Below are positions 17,555 to 26,571 of a stretch of DNA of 64,000 nt, one piece after another. The stretch covers positions 1 through 64,000 of the forward strand of contig JBMNUF010000006.1 in the NCBI GenBank assembly GCA_050946115.1. The letters are read 5' to 3'. The notes beneath the pieces are model-generated. The model was not told the DNA's origin and searched no databases. It saw only the letters and a list, made by a program, of their open reading frames with translations. The stretch comes from CAYFRC01 sp050946115. GTDB lineage: Bacteria > Bacillota > Clostridia > Christensenellales > Aristaeellaceae. A program made the translations under genes and the position numbers. Numbering within the stretch: position 1 is the first letter of the stretch; every line of letters starts with the position of its first letter.

Positions 17555-18556
17555 GTGCTTCTGAATTATATCGTCAAACGCATTCTACAGCTCTTGCCGC
17601 TGCTCGTAGCTGTCAGCATCGTCATCTTTGTCATCATTCAGCTTCCGCCGGGGGACTATCTCACCACCTACATCGTCCAGCAGAAAACCGCAGGGCTTGA
17701 GGTCAACCAGTCCAACATCATCAACCTCACGCGACAGTACGGCTTGGACAAGCCGTTGTACCAGCAGTATTTCTACTGGATCGGAAACATCCTGACAAAA
17801 CTCGACTTCGGCAGGAGCTTCCAGTGGTCGGTGCCGGTTTCACAGCTGCTCGCGGAGCGCCTTCCCGCGACCATCGGCATCTCGCTTTTGTCCCTCATCG
17901 TGACATGGTCGATCTCGATCCCGATCGGCATCTATTCCGCGACGCACCAGTACAGCGTGTTCGATTATGTTTTCATTTTCTTCGGCTTTATCGGGCTTGC
18001 GGTGCCGGGCTTTTTGCTCGCGCTGATTGCCGTGTATTTCATCTTTTCGGTCACGGGTGTATCGCTCACGGGCTTATTCTCGGCGGAGTATGTCAATGCG
18101 GCGTGGAGCTGGGCGAAGTTCCTCGACATGCTGCCGAGGCTGGGGCTCGTCGTGTTTATCGTCGGCGTTTCGCAGACCGCAGGCATGATCCGCCAGATGC
18201 GCGCGATGCTGCTTGACGAACTGCAAAAGCAGTACGTCATCACCGCGCGCGCCAAGGGACTCGAGGAAAAGAAGCTCCTGTGGAAATACCCGATTCGCAT
18301 GGCGGTCAACCCCATGGTATCCACCATCGGCTGGACGCTGCCGGGTCTCATCTCCGGCGAAATGGTCGTGTCCATCATCCTTTCGATGCCGACCATGGGC
18401 CCCATCGTCAGGCGCGCGCTGATCACGCAGGACATGTACCTCGCGGGTTCGTTCCTTCTGATCGTGAGTACGCTCACCGTCATCGGGACGCTTATTTCCG
18501 ACATCCTGCTCGCGGTCCTCGATCCGCGCATTCGGTTTGGAGGTGTCTCCGAATGA
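17555..18556 (+). CDS. Opp operon II: ABC permease, OppB type
   Basis: The 333-residue inner-membrane permease starts at a GTG after AAAGGAGG. It has the OppB-type N-terminus (YIVKRILQLLPLLVAVSIVIF), LPPGDYLTTY, and the coupling region TARAKGLEEKKLLWKYPIRMAVNPM. The stop overlaps the next ATG as ATGA. The loop after helix 1 contains QQKTAGLEVNQSN, typical of the longer OppB members. Confidence 0.92.
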   Translation: MLLNYIVKRILQLLPLLVAVSIVIFVIIQLPPGDYLTTYIVQQKTAGLEVNQSNIINLTRQYGLDKPLYQQYFYWIGNILTKLDFGRSFQWSVPVSQLLAERLPATIGISLLSLIVTWSISIPIGIYSATHQYSVFDYVFIFFGFIGLAVPGFLLALIAVYFIFSVTGVSLTGLFSAEYVNAAWSWAKFLDMLPRLGLVVFIVGVSQTAGMIRQMRAMLLDELQKQYVITARAKGLEEKKLLWKYPIRMAVNPMVSTIGWTLPGLISGEMVVSIILSMPTMGPIVRRALITQDMYLAGSFLLIVSTLTVIGTLISDILLAVLDPRIRFGGVSE

Positions 18557-19659
18557 GAAGAAAAAAGCAGATCGAAGGTACCTATGAGGTTGCGAGCCAA
18601 TGGCAACTCATGTGGTGGAAGTTTAAGAAACACCGTCTGGCTTCCATCGCGCTGCCGGTAATCGTCATCATGTATACGATTACCATGTGCTGCGAGTTCT
18701 TCGCGCCGTCGCTCCCGCTCACGCGATACAAAAAGTTCGTGGAATGCCCGCCGACCGCCATCCACTTTCGGGATGAGCAGGGCACTTTTCGCGGCCCCTT
18801 CGTCTACGGCGTGGAGATCGGGCGCGATCCCGTGACCTTCCGCAAAACCTTCGTGGAAAACCGCGAGGAGATCGTAGAATTGGGCTTTTTCGTGCGCGGG
18901 GAGAGCTACAAGTTCTGGGGGCTGTTTGATGCGGATGTGCATTTCTTCGGGCCTAAGGAACCCGGCGCAGCGTATTTTCTGATGGGAACGGATTCCCTCG
19001 GTCGCGACCTGTTCACGCGAATCCTCTACGGCGGCAGAGTTTCGCTGTCCTTCTGCTTGGTGAGTATCTTTTTTACATTCCTCATCGGGCTCACGCTGGG
19101 CGGCCTTTCGGGCTATCTCGGCGGCGTGGTCGATACGGTCGTGCAAAGGGCGATTGACCTCATCATGTCCATGCCGACGATTCCCCTGTGGATGGCGCTC
19201 GCCGCTGCGATGCCCAAGGATATTACGCAACTCAGGCAGTACCTCTTCATGTCGATTATCATGTCGCTCATCGGCTGGACGGGGCTCGCGCGCGTGGTAA
19301 GGGGAAAGATATTGTCCCTGCGCGAGGAGGATTTCGTCATCGCGGCGCAGCTTTCGGGCGCTGGGCACGGCAGGATCATCTCCAAGCACATGCTCCCGTC
19401 GTTTTTGAGCTACATCATCGTATCCATCACCGGCTCCATTCCGGCGACGATTTTGGGCGAAACGAGCCTTTCCTTCCTCGGGCTGGGTCTTCAGGCGCCC
19501 ACGATCTCTTGGGGCACATTGCTTCAGGACTGCCAGACGGTGGAAGCGGTCTCCGCGACGCCGTGGCTGCTGTGGCCTTCGTTTTTCATCATCATTTCCG
19601 TATTGATGTTCAACTTCGCGGGCGACGGCTTGCGCGACGCGGCCGACCCGTATAAGTAA
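18553..19659 (+). CDS. Opp operon II: ABC permease, OppC type
   Basis: The 368-residue permease has the landmark MGTDSLGRDLFTRILYG near residue 145 and the coupling region SGAGHGRIISKHMLPS. Roughly 95 residues separate the first membrane helix (about 30-50) from GTDSLGRD, more than in operon I, so it carries a modest extra extracytoplasmic segment. The ATG at 18553 overlaps the previous stop. A longer open frame upstream is not used, since it runs through the oppB gene. Confidence 0.9.
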   Translation: MRRKKQIEGTYEVASQWQLMWWKFKKHRLASIALPVIVIMYTITMCCEFFAPSLPLTRYKKFVECPPTAIHFRDEQGTFRGPFVYGVEIGRDPVTFRKTFVENREEIVELGFFVRGESYKFWGLFDADVHFFGPKEPGAAYFLMGTDSLGRDLFTRILYGGRVSLSFCLVSIFFTFLIGLTLGGLSGYLGGVVDTVVQRAIDLIMSMPTIPLWMALAAAMPKDITQLRQYLFMSIIMSLIGWTGLARVVRGKILSLREEDFVIAAQLSGAGHGRIISKHMLPSFLSYIIVSITGSIPATILGETSLSFLGLGLQAPTISWGTLLQDCQTVEAVSATPWLLWPSFFIIISVLMFNFAGDGLRDAADPYK

Positions 19660-19673
19660 AGGAGGGGAGTTCT

Positions 19674-20714
19674 TTGGCGGAACGCAATAACGACATCATT
19701 CTTTCTTTGAAGGACGTAAAGGTTCACTTCAAGCTGGACGAAGGGCTCCTCAAAGCCGTAGACGGCGTGTCCTTTGACATCAAAAAGGGCAGGACGCTGG
19801 GCATCGTGGGCGAATCGGGCTGCGGCAAGTCCGTAACCTCGAACGCGATCTTCCGCATCCTCCCGAAATACGCGCAGATCGAAGGCGAAATCCTGCTGTA
19901 CGAGAAGGACAGAAAGCCTTTGGACGAGCCGATCGATATCGTCAAGCTGAACCCCACGGGGCCGATCATCCGCTCCATACGCGGCGGCAACGTCTCCATG
20001 ATCTTCCAGGAGCCGATGAAGGCGTTTTCGCCAGTACACACCGTCGGCGACCAGATTATCGAGGCGATCCTGCTTCATACAGAGCCTGACCCTGCAAAGG
20101 CGAAGCAAATCGCCATCGAAGCGCTGCGGCAGGTCGGCATTTCCAACCCCGAGCAGCGCTATGACGAGTATCCGCACCAGCTCTCCGGCGGCATGCGTCA
20201 GCGCGCGATGATCGCCATGGCGCTCTCCTGTCGCCCATCGATCCTCATCGCGGACGAGCCGACGACGGCGCTGGATGTTACCGTACAGGCACAGGTGCTC
20301 GACCTCATCAACAACCTGAAGCGCGAGATCAACACCTCCGTCATCTTCATTACGCACGATCTGGGCGTCATCGCCGAAATGTGTAATGACGTGGTCGTGA
20401 TGTACCTTGGCAAGGTCGTGGAGGCGTGCGACGTGGATACGCTGTTTTACAACCCGCGCCACCCCTATACGCAGGCGCTTCTGAAATCCATCCCGACGGC
20501 GGACAAGGCGCACAAGGGGCGCTTCGATTCGATCGAAGGCACTGTGCCGTACCCGATCAACCTGCCCGTGGAGTGCGGCTTCCGCTCGCGGTGCGAACTT
20601 GCGCAGGCGGGGCTTTGCGACAAGGGCGAGCCGCCCGCGGTCGAGATCGAGCCTGGGCACTATGTGAAATGCTTCCGCGTGGAGGAAACCGCGCGCGGAA
20701 AGGGGGAAAAGTAA
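19674..20714 (+). CDS. Opp operon II: ABC ATPase, OppD type
   Basis: The 346-residue ATPase starts at TTG, 6 bases after AGGAGGGG. It has Walker A GESGCGKSVTSN, signature LSGGMRQRAMIAM, Walker B ILIADEPTTALD and a C-terminal Cys-containing oligo_HPY domain (ECGFRSRCELAQAGLC). An insert of about 15 residues (KDRKPLDEPIDIVKLNPTG) follows the first strand pair. It is directly followed by its OppF partner with no gap. Confidence 0.92.
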   Translation: MAERNNDIILSLKDVKVHFKLDEGLLKAVDGVSFDIKKGRTLGIVGESGCGKSVTSNAIFRILPKYAQIEGEILLYEKDRKPLDEPIDIVKLNPTGPIIRSIRGGNVSMIFQEPMKAFSPVHTVGDQIIEAILLHTEPDPAKAKQIAIEALRQVGISNPEQRYDEYPHQLSGGMRQRAMIAMALSCRPSILIADEPTTALDVTVQAQVLDLINNLKREINTSVIFITHDLGVIAEMCNDVVVMYLGKVVEACDVDTLFYNPRHPYTQALLKSIPTADKAHKGRFDSIEGTVPYPINLPVECGFRSRCELAQAGLCDKGEPPAVEIEPGHYVKCFRVEETARGKGEK

Positions 20715-21695
20715 ATGGCCGGCAATATTTTGGAAGTACGCGGCATGAAGAAGTATTTCCCCATTCGGGCGGGCTTTTTCAAGAAGACCGTCGGCTATGT
20801 CAAGGCGGTGGACGGCGTAGATCTCTACGTGAAAGAGGGCGAAACGCTCGCGCTCGTGGGCGAATCCGGCTGCGGCAAGACGACGCTCGGGCGCGCGGTG
20901 CTGCAGGCTGTAAAACCCACAGCTGGCGAAGTGTTCTTCACGACGCGCAACAACAAGGTCGTCGATCTCACGAAGATTCCCCACGACGAGCTGCGCACCG
21001 TCCGTCGCGATATGCAGATGATCTTCCAAGACCCGTATGCCTCGCTCAACCCCCGCATGACGGTGCTCAACATCATCGCGGAGCCGCTCATCTGCCACAA
21101 GCTCATGTCCGGCAAGGAAATGGTGGACTATGTGCAAAACCTCATGGAGACGGTCGGGCTGAACCCGCGCCATCTGGAACGGTATCCGCACGCGTTCTCC
21201 GGCGGACAGCGCCAGCGCATCGGCATTGCCCGCGCGCTCGCGACGAAGCCGCGCTTCATCGTGTGCGACGAGGCGGTTTCCGCGCTCGACGTGTCCGTGC
21301 AGGCGCAGATCCTAAACCTGTTGATGGATTTGCAGGAGCAGATGAACCTGAGCTACTTTTTTATCTCGCACGATTTGGGCGTCGTCAACCACATTTCCGA
21401 CCGCGTCGGCGTCATGTACGTCGGTCGCATGGTGGAATTGGCGGGCACGGTGGACCTGTTTGACAAGCCGCTGCATCCGTACACGCAGGCGCTGCTCTCT
21501 GCAAAGCCCGTGGCGGATCCGCGCAACAAGTCCAAGCGCATCATGCTTGAGGGCGAGGTCGCAAACCCAGCGCATCTACCCACGGGCTGCCCGTTCCACC
21601 CCCGCTGCAGGCACTGCATGGATATATGCAAAGACACCATGCCCGAATGGCGCGAGGTTGCCCCGCATCACTTCGTGGCCTGTCACCTTGTATAG
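20715..21695 (+). CDS. Opp operon II: ABC ATPase, OppF type
   Basis: The 326-residue ATPase has Walker A GESGCGKTTLGR, signature FSGGQRQRIGIARA, Walker B FIVCDEAVSALD (Ala replaces the usual Pro after DE) and the Cys-rich C-terminus GCPFHPRCRHCMDIC. It begins on the base after the stop of the OppD-type gene; the sequence AGGGGGAAA just upstream serves as the ribosome-binding site. It ends the core transporter operon. Confidence 0.92.
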   Translation: MAGNILEVRGMKKYFPIRAGFFKKTVGYVKAVDGVDLYVKEGETLALVGESGCGKTTLGRAVLQAVKPTAGEVFFTTRNNKVVDLTKIPHDELRTVRRDMQMIFQDPYASLNPRMTVLNIIAEPLICHKLMSGKEMVDYVQNLMETVGLNPRHLERYPHAFSGGQRQRIGIARALATKPRFIVCDEAVSALDVSVQAQILNLLMDLQEQMNLSYFFISHDLGVVNHISDRVGVMYVGRMVELAGTVDLFDKPLHPYTQALLSAKPVADPRNKSKRIMLEGEVANPAHLPTGCPFHPRCRHCMDICKDTMPEWREVAPHHFVACHLV

Positions 21696-21710
21696 TATGA
21701 AGAAACAAGA

Positions 21711-21746
21711 AAACGCCCGTTTCCGGAACCCCGGGAATGGGCGTTT
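21711..21746 (+). terminator. Hairpin after Opp operon II
   Basis: A 16-bp stem with G-U pairs (AAACGCCCGTTTCCGG with CCGGGAATGGGCGTTT) closes over four bases. Only three T end the stem, so termination may be partial, letting the following genes be read at lower level. Confidence 0.5.
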
Positions 21747-21765
21747 CGGAAGAGAGTGAGTTTTA

Positions 21766-22158
21766 TTGAGCCTTGGGATGACGCTGCTGCTTTCGGCCGT
21801 CGGGCTGATCGTGATCTTGGTGGGGAGTTGCTTTTATTTTGCGTGTTGGATGCAAAAAGCCGTCTTTTCCAAGCTGAACGACCTGGACGCGATCCGCTCG
21901 ACCCACCTGCCGCCGGAAAAATGGCACCGCAAGTACCTCGCAAAGCGCGTAAAGGCCGGCGCGAATACCCATGCGCTGTTCGAGAGACAGAAGAAAAAGG
22001 ATTTGCGACGCCTTCGGGTCATTGCGCGGTTTACGGAGCGGACGAACCTCGTCGACGGCGAGGATACGCGGCGGGATGTGCTGCGGGAGCTCGAAGCGAT
22101 CAAACGGCAGTGGCAGGAGCGTACCGTCGAGGAGGAGGAGAGGGGTGCTTATGGCTAA
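21766..22158 (+). CDS. Small membrane protein of unknown function (130 aa)
   Basis: I do not recognise the family. The protein has one N-terminal membrane helix (about residues 5-28, TLLLSAVGLIVILVGSCFYFA) followed by a strongly charged, probably helical cytoplasmic tail rich in Arg, Lys and Glu. The start may be the TTG at 21766 or the ATG at 21778; neither has a strong ribosome-binding site. The 8-base overlap with the next gene suggests the two are expressed together. Position between an Opp operon and a rhamnosidase gives no firm clue. Confidence 0.6.
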   Translation: MSLGMTLLLSAVGLIVILVGSCFYFACWMQKAVFSKLNDLDAIRSTHLPPEKWHRKYLAKRVKAGANTHALFERQKKKDLRRLRVIARFTERTNLVDGEDTRRDVLRELEAIKRQWQERTVEEEERGAYG

Positions 22159-22540
22159 GAAGGAGAAATTCGAGTACATCGAAGGGGTGGAAAGCGACAA
22201 GCCCATCCACGTCATGCTGTTTTCCTTTCTCTACGCGCTGATTTTCGGCGCGGCGAGCATCTTCCCGTGGATGACGCTGAAGGATCTTCTCCCCATTTTG
22301 GCTTTGGCACTCGGCATGGAGAATTCGCGGGCGACCGGCGCGATCTATATCTCTTCCACGCTCGTGTTGGGCGTGGTGTGCCTGAGCCTGTTCATCGTTT
22401 TGTGGCATAGGCTCGAAAAGAATTTCGACGCGAAGAAGAGCCTCGCGACGACGTTGAAGTGGTCGATCATCGCCATCATCGTGGGGGTCGTCGCACTCGT
22501 CGCGTACAGTTGGCTCGAATCCATGAAGGTTGCGGTATAA
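22151..22540 (+). CDS. Small integral membrane protein of unknown function (129 aa)
   Basis: The protein appears to have three membrane helices (about residues 21-43, 64-84 and 102-123) and an acidic start (EKFEYIEGVESDK). I do not recognise the family. The ATG at 22151 is preceded by GAGAGGGG. It overlaps the preceding small membrane gene and lies 26 bases before the rhamnosidase gene, so the three are likely in one transcript. Confidence 0.7.
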   Translation: MAKKEKFEYIEGVESDKPIHVMLFSFLYALIFGAASIFPWMTLKDLLPILALALGMENSRATGAIYISSTLVLGVVCLSLFIVLWHRLEKNFDAKKSLATTLKWSIIAIIVGVVALVAYSWLESMKVAV

Positions 22541-22566
22541 GAATACAGAAACGGAGGAATGAATCT

Positions 22567-25389
22567 ATGCGGATTTTTGACATGAAGGCAAACGGCGTAT
22601 GCGAGGCGATCGGCTTTGCGCTGTCGCCGCTCTCCCTCTCGTGGAAGGTCGATGAGACGGAGGGGAAGAAGCAGCAAGCGGCGCGGGTTGAGATTTCGAC
22701 CTGTGAGGAGTTTTGCGACAGAGCCTACGATTCCGGAAAGCGCGAGGACATCGATTCCATCGCCTTTGCGCCGGATTTCGCGCTCGCACCGATGACGAGA
22801 TACTACTGGAAGGTCACCGTATGGGCGGACAACGGCGATGTGGGGGAGGGAAAGAGCTTTTTTGAAACCGGAAAGCGCGGAAGCGGCTGGACGGGCAAGT
22901 GGATCACCTCCGATGCGCGCGAGAACATGCAGCTGCATAAAACGCTTACGCTCACAAAGCCTATCAAGCGCGCCCGCGCATATGCTACGGCGTACGGCGT
23001 ATACGAACTCTACCTCAACGGCGAAAAGTGCGGCGACGAAGTGCTGATGCCGTATTACAACGGCTACGATTCGTGGTTGCAGGTGACGACCTTTGACATC
23101 ACGCCCCTTGTGAAGCAGGGCGAGAACGCGTTCCGAGTCATGCTAGGTGGGGGCTGGGCGGTCTCCCGCTTCGGGCTCGGCTCCGACGGAAAAAACGGCC
23201 CCGTCGGGCTCTACAGCGACCACGAGGCGTTTTTGTGCGACATCTTTATAGAATACGAGGACGGCGAGATCGTTACCGTTGGCACGGACGATACGTGGAC
23301 GGCGACGGACAGCCCCGTCGTATCCTCCTCGATCTACGACGGCGAAGTCTTAGACATGACGCGCGACTGCTCGAAGACCTACCCAGTAAAGATCGACACC
23401 TTCGGCTATGACAAGATCGAGGACAGGCTCAGCCCCTACCTGCGCGTGACCGAGCGCATAAAGCCCGTCGAGATCATCAAGACGCCCAAGGATGAACTGG
23501 TGATCGACCTTGGGCAGGAGATCACCGGCTGGGTTGAATTTGTCTGCCGTGCGCCGAAGGGCACAAAGATCAAGCTGAGCTATTCCGAGATCATGCAAAA
23601 CGGCTGCTTCTATCGCGATAACCTCCGAAGCGCCCTTGCGGAGTATACCTACATCTCCGACGGCACAGAGCGCATCGTGCGCCCGTATCACACATTTTAC
23701 GGCTTCCGCCTGTTCAAGGTGGAGGGCGTCGCCGAGGAGGACTTGCACCTCGAGGACTTCACCGGCTGCGTGATCCATTCCGACATAGGGCAGACGGGCT
23801 TTGTCAAGACGAGCAGCGAAAAGCTGAACCGCTTCACGCTCAACGCGCTTTGGGGACAGCGCGGCAACTTCTTAGATACGCCGACGGACTGTCCGCAGCG
23901 CGACGAGCGCCTCGGCTGGACGGGCGACGCGCAGGCATTCTCGGGGACCGCCTGCTTCAATATGGATTCGCAGGCGTTCTTCGCAAAATACCTGCACGAC
24001 ATGCTCTACGAGCAGAATAAGACCAACGGCTCCTGCCCGCATGTGGTGCCCGCGGCGGGCATGCATGTGGAGGCGGGCTCTTGTGCGTGGGGAGATGCGG
24101 CGACGGTCATCCCGTGGAATGTATATCTGTTCTACGGCGATAAGAAGCTGCTTGAAAAGAACTACCCCAACATGAAGGGCTGGGTCGACTTCATCCGCAG
24201 GACGGAGGAAGCGGCGGGCTGCGGCAGGCTCTGGAAGGTCGGCTTCCACTTCGCGGACTGGCTCGCGCTCGATACGAAGAACAACTCCGTCATGGGCGGA
24301 ACGGACCCGTATTTCATCGCCTCAGCGTACTATTACTATTCCACGACGCTTCTTTTGAAGGCGGCGAAGGTGCTGGGCTATCGGGACGACATTGCGGAGT
24401 ATTCCAAGCTGCAAGAAGAGATTTATGAGGCGATTCAGAACGAATACTTCACGCCTAACGGGCTCATGGCGCAGACCACGCAGACGGCATATGTTTGCGC
24501 GCTGTTCATGGAGTTCGCGCCGAAGGAGCACAGGGAAAGGCTCGCGAAGCTCTTGGACGCGGAGATTGCGGCATCGAATGGCGAGCTCCGCACGGGCTTT
24601 GTCGGAACCGCGTATCTCAACCGCGTGCTCTCCGAAAACGGCTACAACAAGCGCGCCTATAAACTGATGATGAACGAAGAATACCCCGGCTGGCTGTACG
24701 AGGTCAATATGGGCGCCACGACGGTTTGGGAGCGCTGGAACAGCGTACTGCCCGACGGCTCCATCTCCGATACCGGCATGAATTCGCTCAACCACTACGC
24801 ATACGGCGCGGTCATGGAATGGCTGTACCGCAACGTCGCGGGCATCAACCCCGTCGAGGACGCGCCGGGATTCCGCAAGATTCTGCTGTACCCGCGCCCC
24901 GATTACCTGCTGCCCAAGGTACAGGTTCGCTACAACTCCAAGATGGGCTTCATCGAAAGCAGCTGGGAGATAAAAAAGGATCTGTTCCAGTGGGATGTAG
25001 AGGTGCCCTTCGGCGCAAAGGCGCGGCTCATCTTCCCAAACGGCGATGTGGACGCGATCAACGCCCTGTATCCGGAAATCGGCGCGCACGTCTGTGAAGA
25101 AAGCGGCGAGGTCGTAGCTACCGTGCCCGCGGGCAGGTACCATTTTGCGTACAAGCCCACAAAGCGCATGCACAGGGTCATAAGCGTCGATATGCCGCTG
25201 GACGAGCTCATGGCGATCCCCGAGGCGGCTTCCGTGCTTAAGGAGGCATTCCCGAATTTCACCCTGCGCAATCGTTGGGGCGCAAGCACGCTGCGGCAGG
25301 CATTTCAGGCGCTGCCATCCTTTATCAGAAAACCCGACACATCATTGCTCGACTCCATCAATGAAAAACTCCTCGCGCTGAACGATTAA
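22567..25389 (+). CDS. Alpha-L-rhamnosidase, GH78 family
   Basis: GH78 enzymes remove terminal alpha-L-rhamnose from plant glycosides and pectic oligosaccharides by inversion. The 940-residue protein has N-terminal beta-sandwich domains (to about 420). The (alpha/alpha)6 catalytic domain follows, marked by the signature DCPQRDERLGWTGDAQ (about residue 440, with the acidic residues expected at the active site), and then a C-terminal beta domain. No signal peptide is present, so it acts on imported substrate. GGAGG lies 9 bases before the ATG at 22567. The adjacent Opp-type transporter and LplABC-like transporter could supply its substrate; this link is inferred from position. Confidence 0.93.
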   Translation: MRIFDMKANGVCEAIGFALSPLSLSWKVDETEGKKQQAARVEISTCEEFCDRAYDSGKREDIDSIAFAPDFALAPMTRYYWKVTVWADNGDVGEGKSFFETGKRGSGWTGKWITSDARENMQLHKTLTLTKPIKRARAYATAYGVYELYLNGEKCGDEVLMPYYNGYDSWLQVTTFDITPLVKQGENAFRVMLGGGWAVSRFGLGSDGKNGPVGLYSDHEAFLCDIFIEYEDGEIVTVGTDDTWTATDSPVVSSSIYDGEVLDMTRDCSKTYPVKIDTFGYDKIEDRLSPYLRVTERIKPVEIIKTPKDELVIDLGQEITGWVEFVCRAPKGTKIKLSYSEIMQNGCFYRDNLRSALAEYTYISDGTERIVRPYHTFYGFRLFKVEGVAEEDLHLEDFTGCVIHSDIGQTGFVKTSSEKLNRFTLNALWGQRGNFLDTPTDCPQRDERLGWTGDAQAFSGTACFNMDSQAFFAKYLHDMLYEQNKTNGSCPHVVPAAGMHVEAGSCAWGDAATVIPWNVYLFYGDKKLLEKNYPNMKGWVDFIRRTEEAAGCGRLWKVGFHFADWLALDTKNNSVMGGTDPYFIASAYYYYSTTLLLKAAKVLGYRDDIAEYSKLQEEIYEAIQNEYFTPNGLMAQTTQTAYVCALFMEFAPKEHRERLAKLLDAEIAASNGELRTGFVGTAYLNRVLSENGYNKRAYKLMMNEEYPGWLYEVNMGATTVWERWNSVLPDGSISDTGMNSLNHYAYGAVMEWLYRNVAGINPVEDAPGFRKILLYPRPDYLLPKVQVRYNSKMGFIESSWEIKKDLFQWDVEVPFGAKARLIFPNGDVDAINALYPEIGAHVCEESGEVVATVPAGRYHFAYKPTKRMHRVISVDMPLDELMAIPEAASVLKEAFPNFTLRNRWGASTLRQAFQALPSFIRKPDTSLLDSINEKLLALND

Positions 25390-25405
25390 CGCGCATTCCC
25401 AATCG

Positions 25406-25446
25406 GCGTCCCCACAGACCGCAATGTCTGTAGGGGCGCTGTTTTG
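25406..25446 (+). terminator. Terminator after the rhamnosidase gene
   Basis: A 14-bp stem with one mismatch (arms 25406-25419 and 25426-25439) is followed by TGTTTTG. Confidence 0.85.
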
Positions 25447-25513
25447 TTCGTAAATGTTATACAAAATTATACATTTCGCTTTGTTGATTTCGTATTTTTT
25501 TGTAGATTATGTA

Positions 25514-25542
25514 TTGACATTTTTTGCTACGTGTATTAAAAT
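25514..25542 (+). promoter_or_regulatory. Promoter of the LplBCA-type operon
   Basis: Perfect TTGACA (25514-25519), 17 bases, TAAAAT (25537-25542). It lies in an A/T-rich stretch after the terminator and would start transcription close to 25549, which argues against the ATG there and for the TTG at 25579. Confidence 0.87.
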
Positions 25543-25578
25543 AGCTCTATGAATATAACGTGCAAGGAGGGTTATCGT

Positions 25579-26556
25579 TTGACGTCGTACAAAAAGAACG
25601 CAAAAAAGAACCAAATGGCGGGAACAAGCGGGTCCGCGTTCGACACGCTCGAGATTTTTCTGCTGCATCTACCTACGACAATATGGTATTTGCTTTTCTG
25701 CTACGCGCCGATGTTCGGCGTGGTGATCGCGTTCAAAAACTACAGGGTGCGCCCCGGAAAGAGCTTCCTCTATTCGCTGTTCGTAAACAGCAAATGGTGC
25801 GGATTGGACAACTTCCGGTTTCTCACCCAGAGCTCGGTCTTTAAGACGATGATGTTCAACACGGTGGTATACAACATCATCTTCATCATCCTTGGGATCG
25901 TGCTCCCCGTCACGCTCGCGATCCTGTTTAACGAGCTGCACAGCAAGCGGCTTGCAAAAACATGCCAGACGGCGATGTTCCTGCCGCACTTTCTAAGCTG
26001 GGTCGTCGTCGGCTACTTTGTGTACGCCTTCCTTGCGACCGACTCCGGCCTCGTCAACAACATGACCCGCTCCCTCGGCGTGGATGAATGGCGGGTCAAC
26101 TGGTATCAACGCGTCGACTTTTGGAGGTACTTTCTGATTTTCCTGAATTCCTGGAAAGGCTTGGGCTATGGCATGGTGGTTTATCTCGCCTCTATCAGCG
26201 GAATCGACGGCGAACTGTACGAAGCCGCTCTGATCGACGGCGCGAGCAAGGGCCAGCAAGTGCGCTTCATCACGCTGCCACTCCTTCGGCCCATCATCTC
26301 CATCATGTTCATCATGGCGATCGGAAATATCTTCCGAAGCGATTTCGGGCTGTTCTATCAGGCGACGCGCAACTCCGCACAGATCAAGGAAGTTACGCGC
26401 ACGATCGACGTGTACATCTACGAGGCGCTGCTCGAGAATCCCAACATCAATTTCGCATCCGCCGCATCGCTGTTCCAGTCCGTCTTCGGCTGCATCACGA
26501 TCGTGCTTGCGAATATCGTCGTCAAGAAAATCGACCCCGATGCGGGTCTGTTTTAA
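25579..26556 (+). CDS. Sugar ABC transporter permease, LplB type
   Basis: The 325-residue permease has the LplB/YtcP-style N-terminus (FCYAPMFGVVIAFKNYRV), about six helices and the coupling motif YEAALIDGASKGQQVRFITLP. I choose the TTG at 25579, which lies 8 bases after AGGAGG and downstream of the expected transcript start. Carbohydrate uptake type-1 family; its partners LplC and LplA type follow. No ATPase gene is in the operon; such systems commonly share a general MsmX-type ATPase. Confidence 0.9.
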   Translation: MTSYKKNAKKNQMAGTSGSAFDTLEIFLLHLPTTIWYLLFCYAPMFGVVIAFKNYRVRPGKSFLYSLFVNSKWCGLDNFRFLTQSSVFKTMMFNTVVYNIIFIILGIVLPVTLAILFNELHSKRLAKTCQTAMFLPHFLSWVVVGYFVYAFLATDSGLVNNMTRSLGVDEWRVNWYQRVDFWRYFLIFLNSWKGLGYGMVVYLASISGIDGELYEAALIDGASKGQQVRFITLPLLRPIISIMFIMAIGNIFRSDFGLFYQATRNSAQIKEVTRTIDVYIYEALLENPNINFASAASLFQSVFGCITIVLANIVVKKIDPDAGLF

Positions 26557-26571
26557 GGGGAGGCGTGCACT

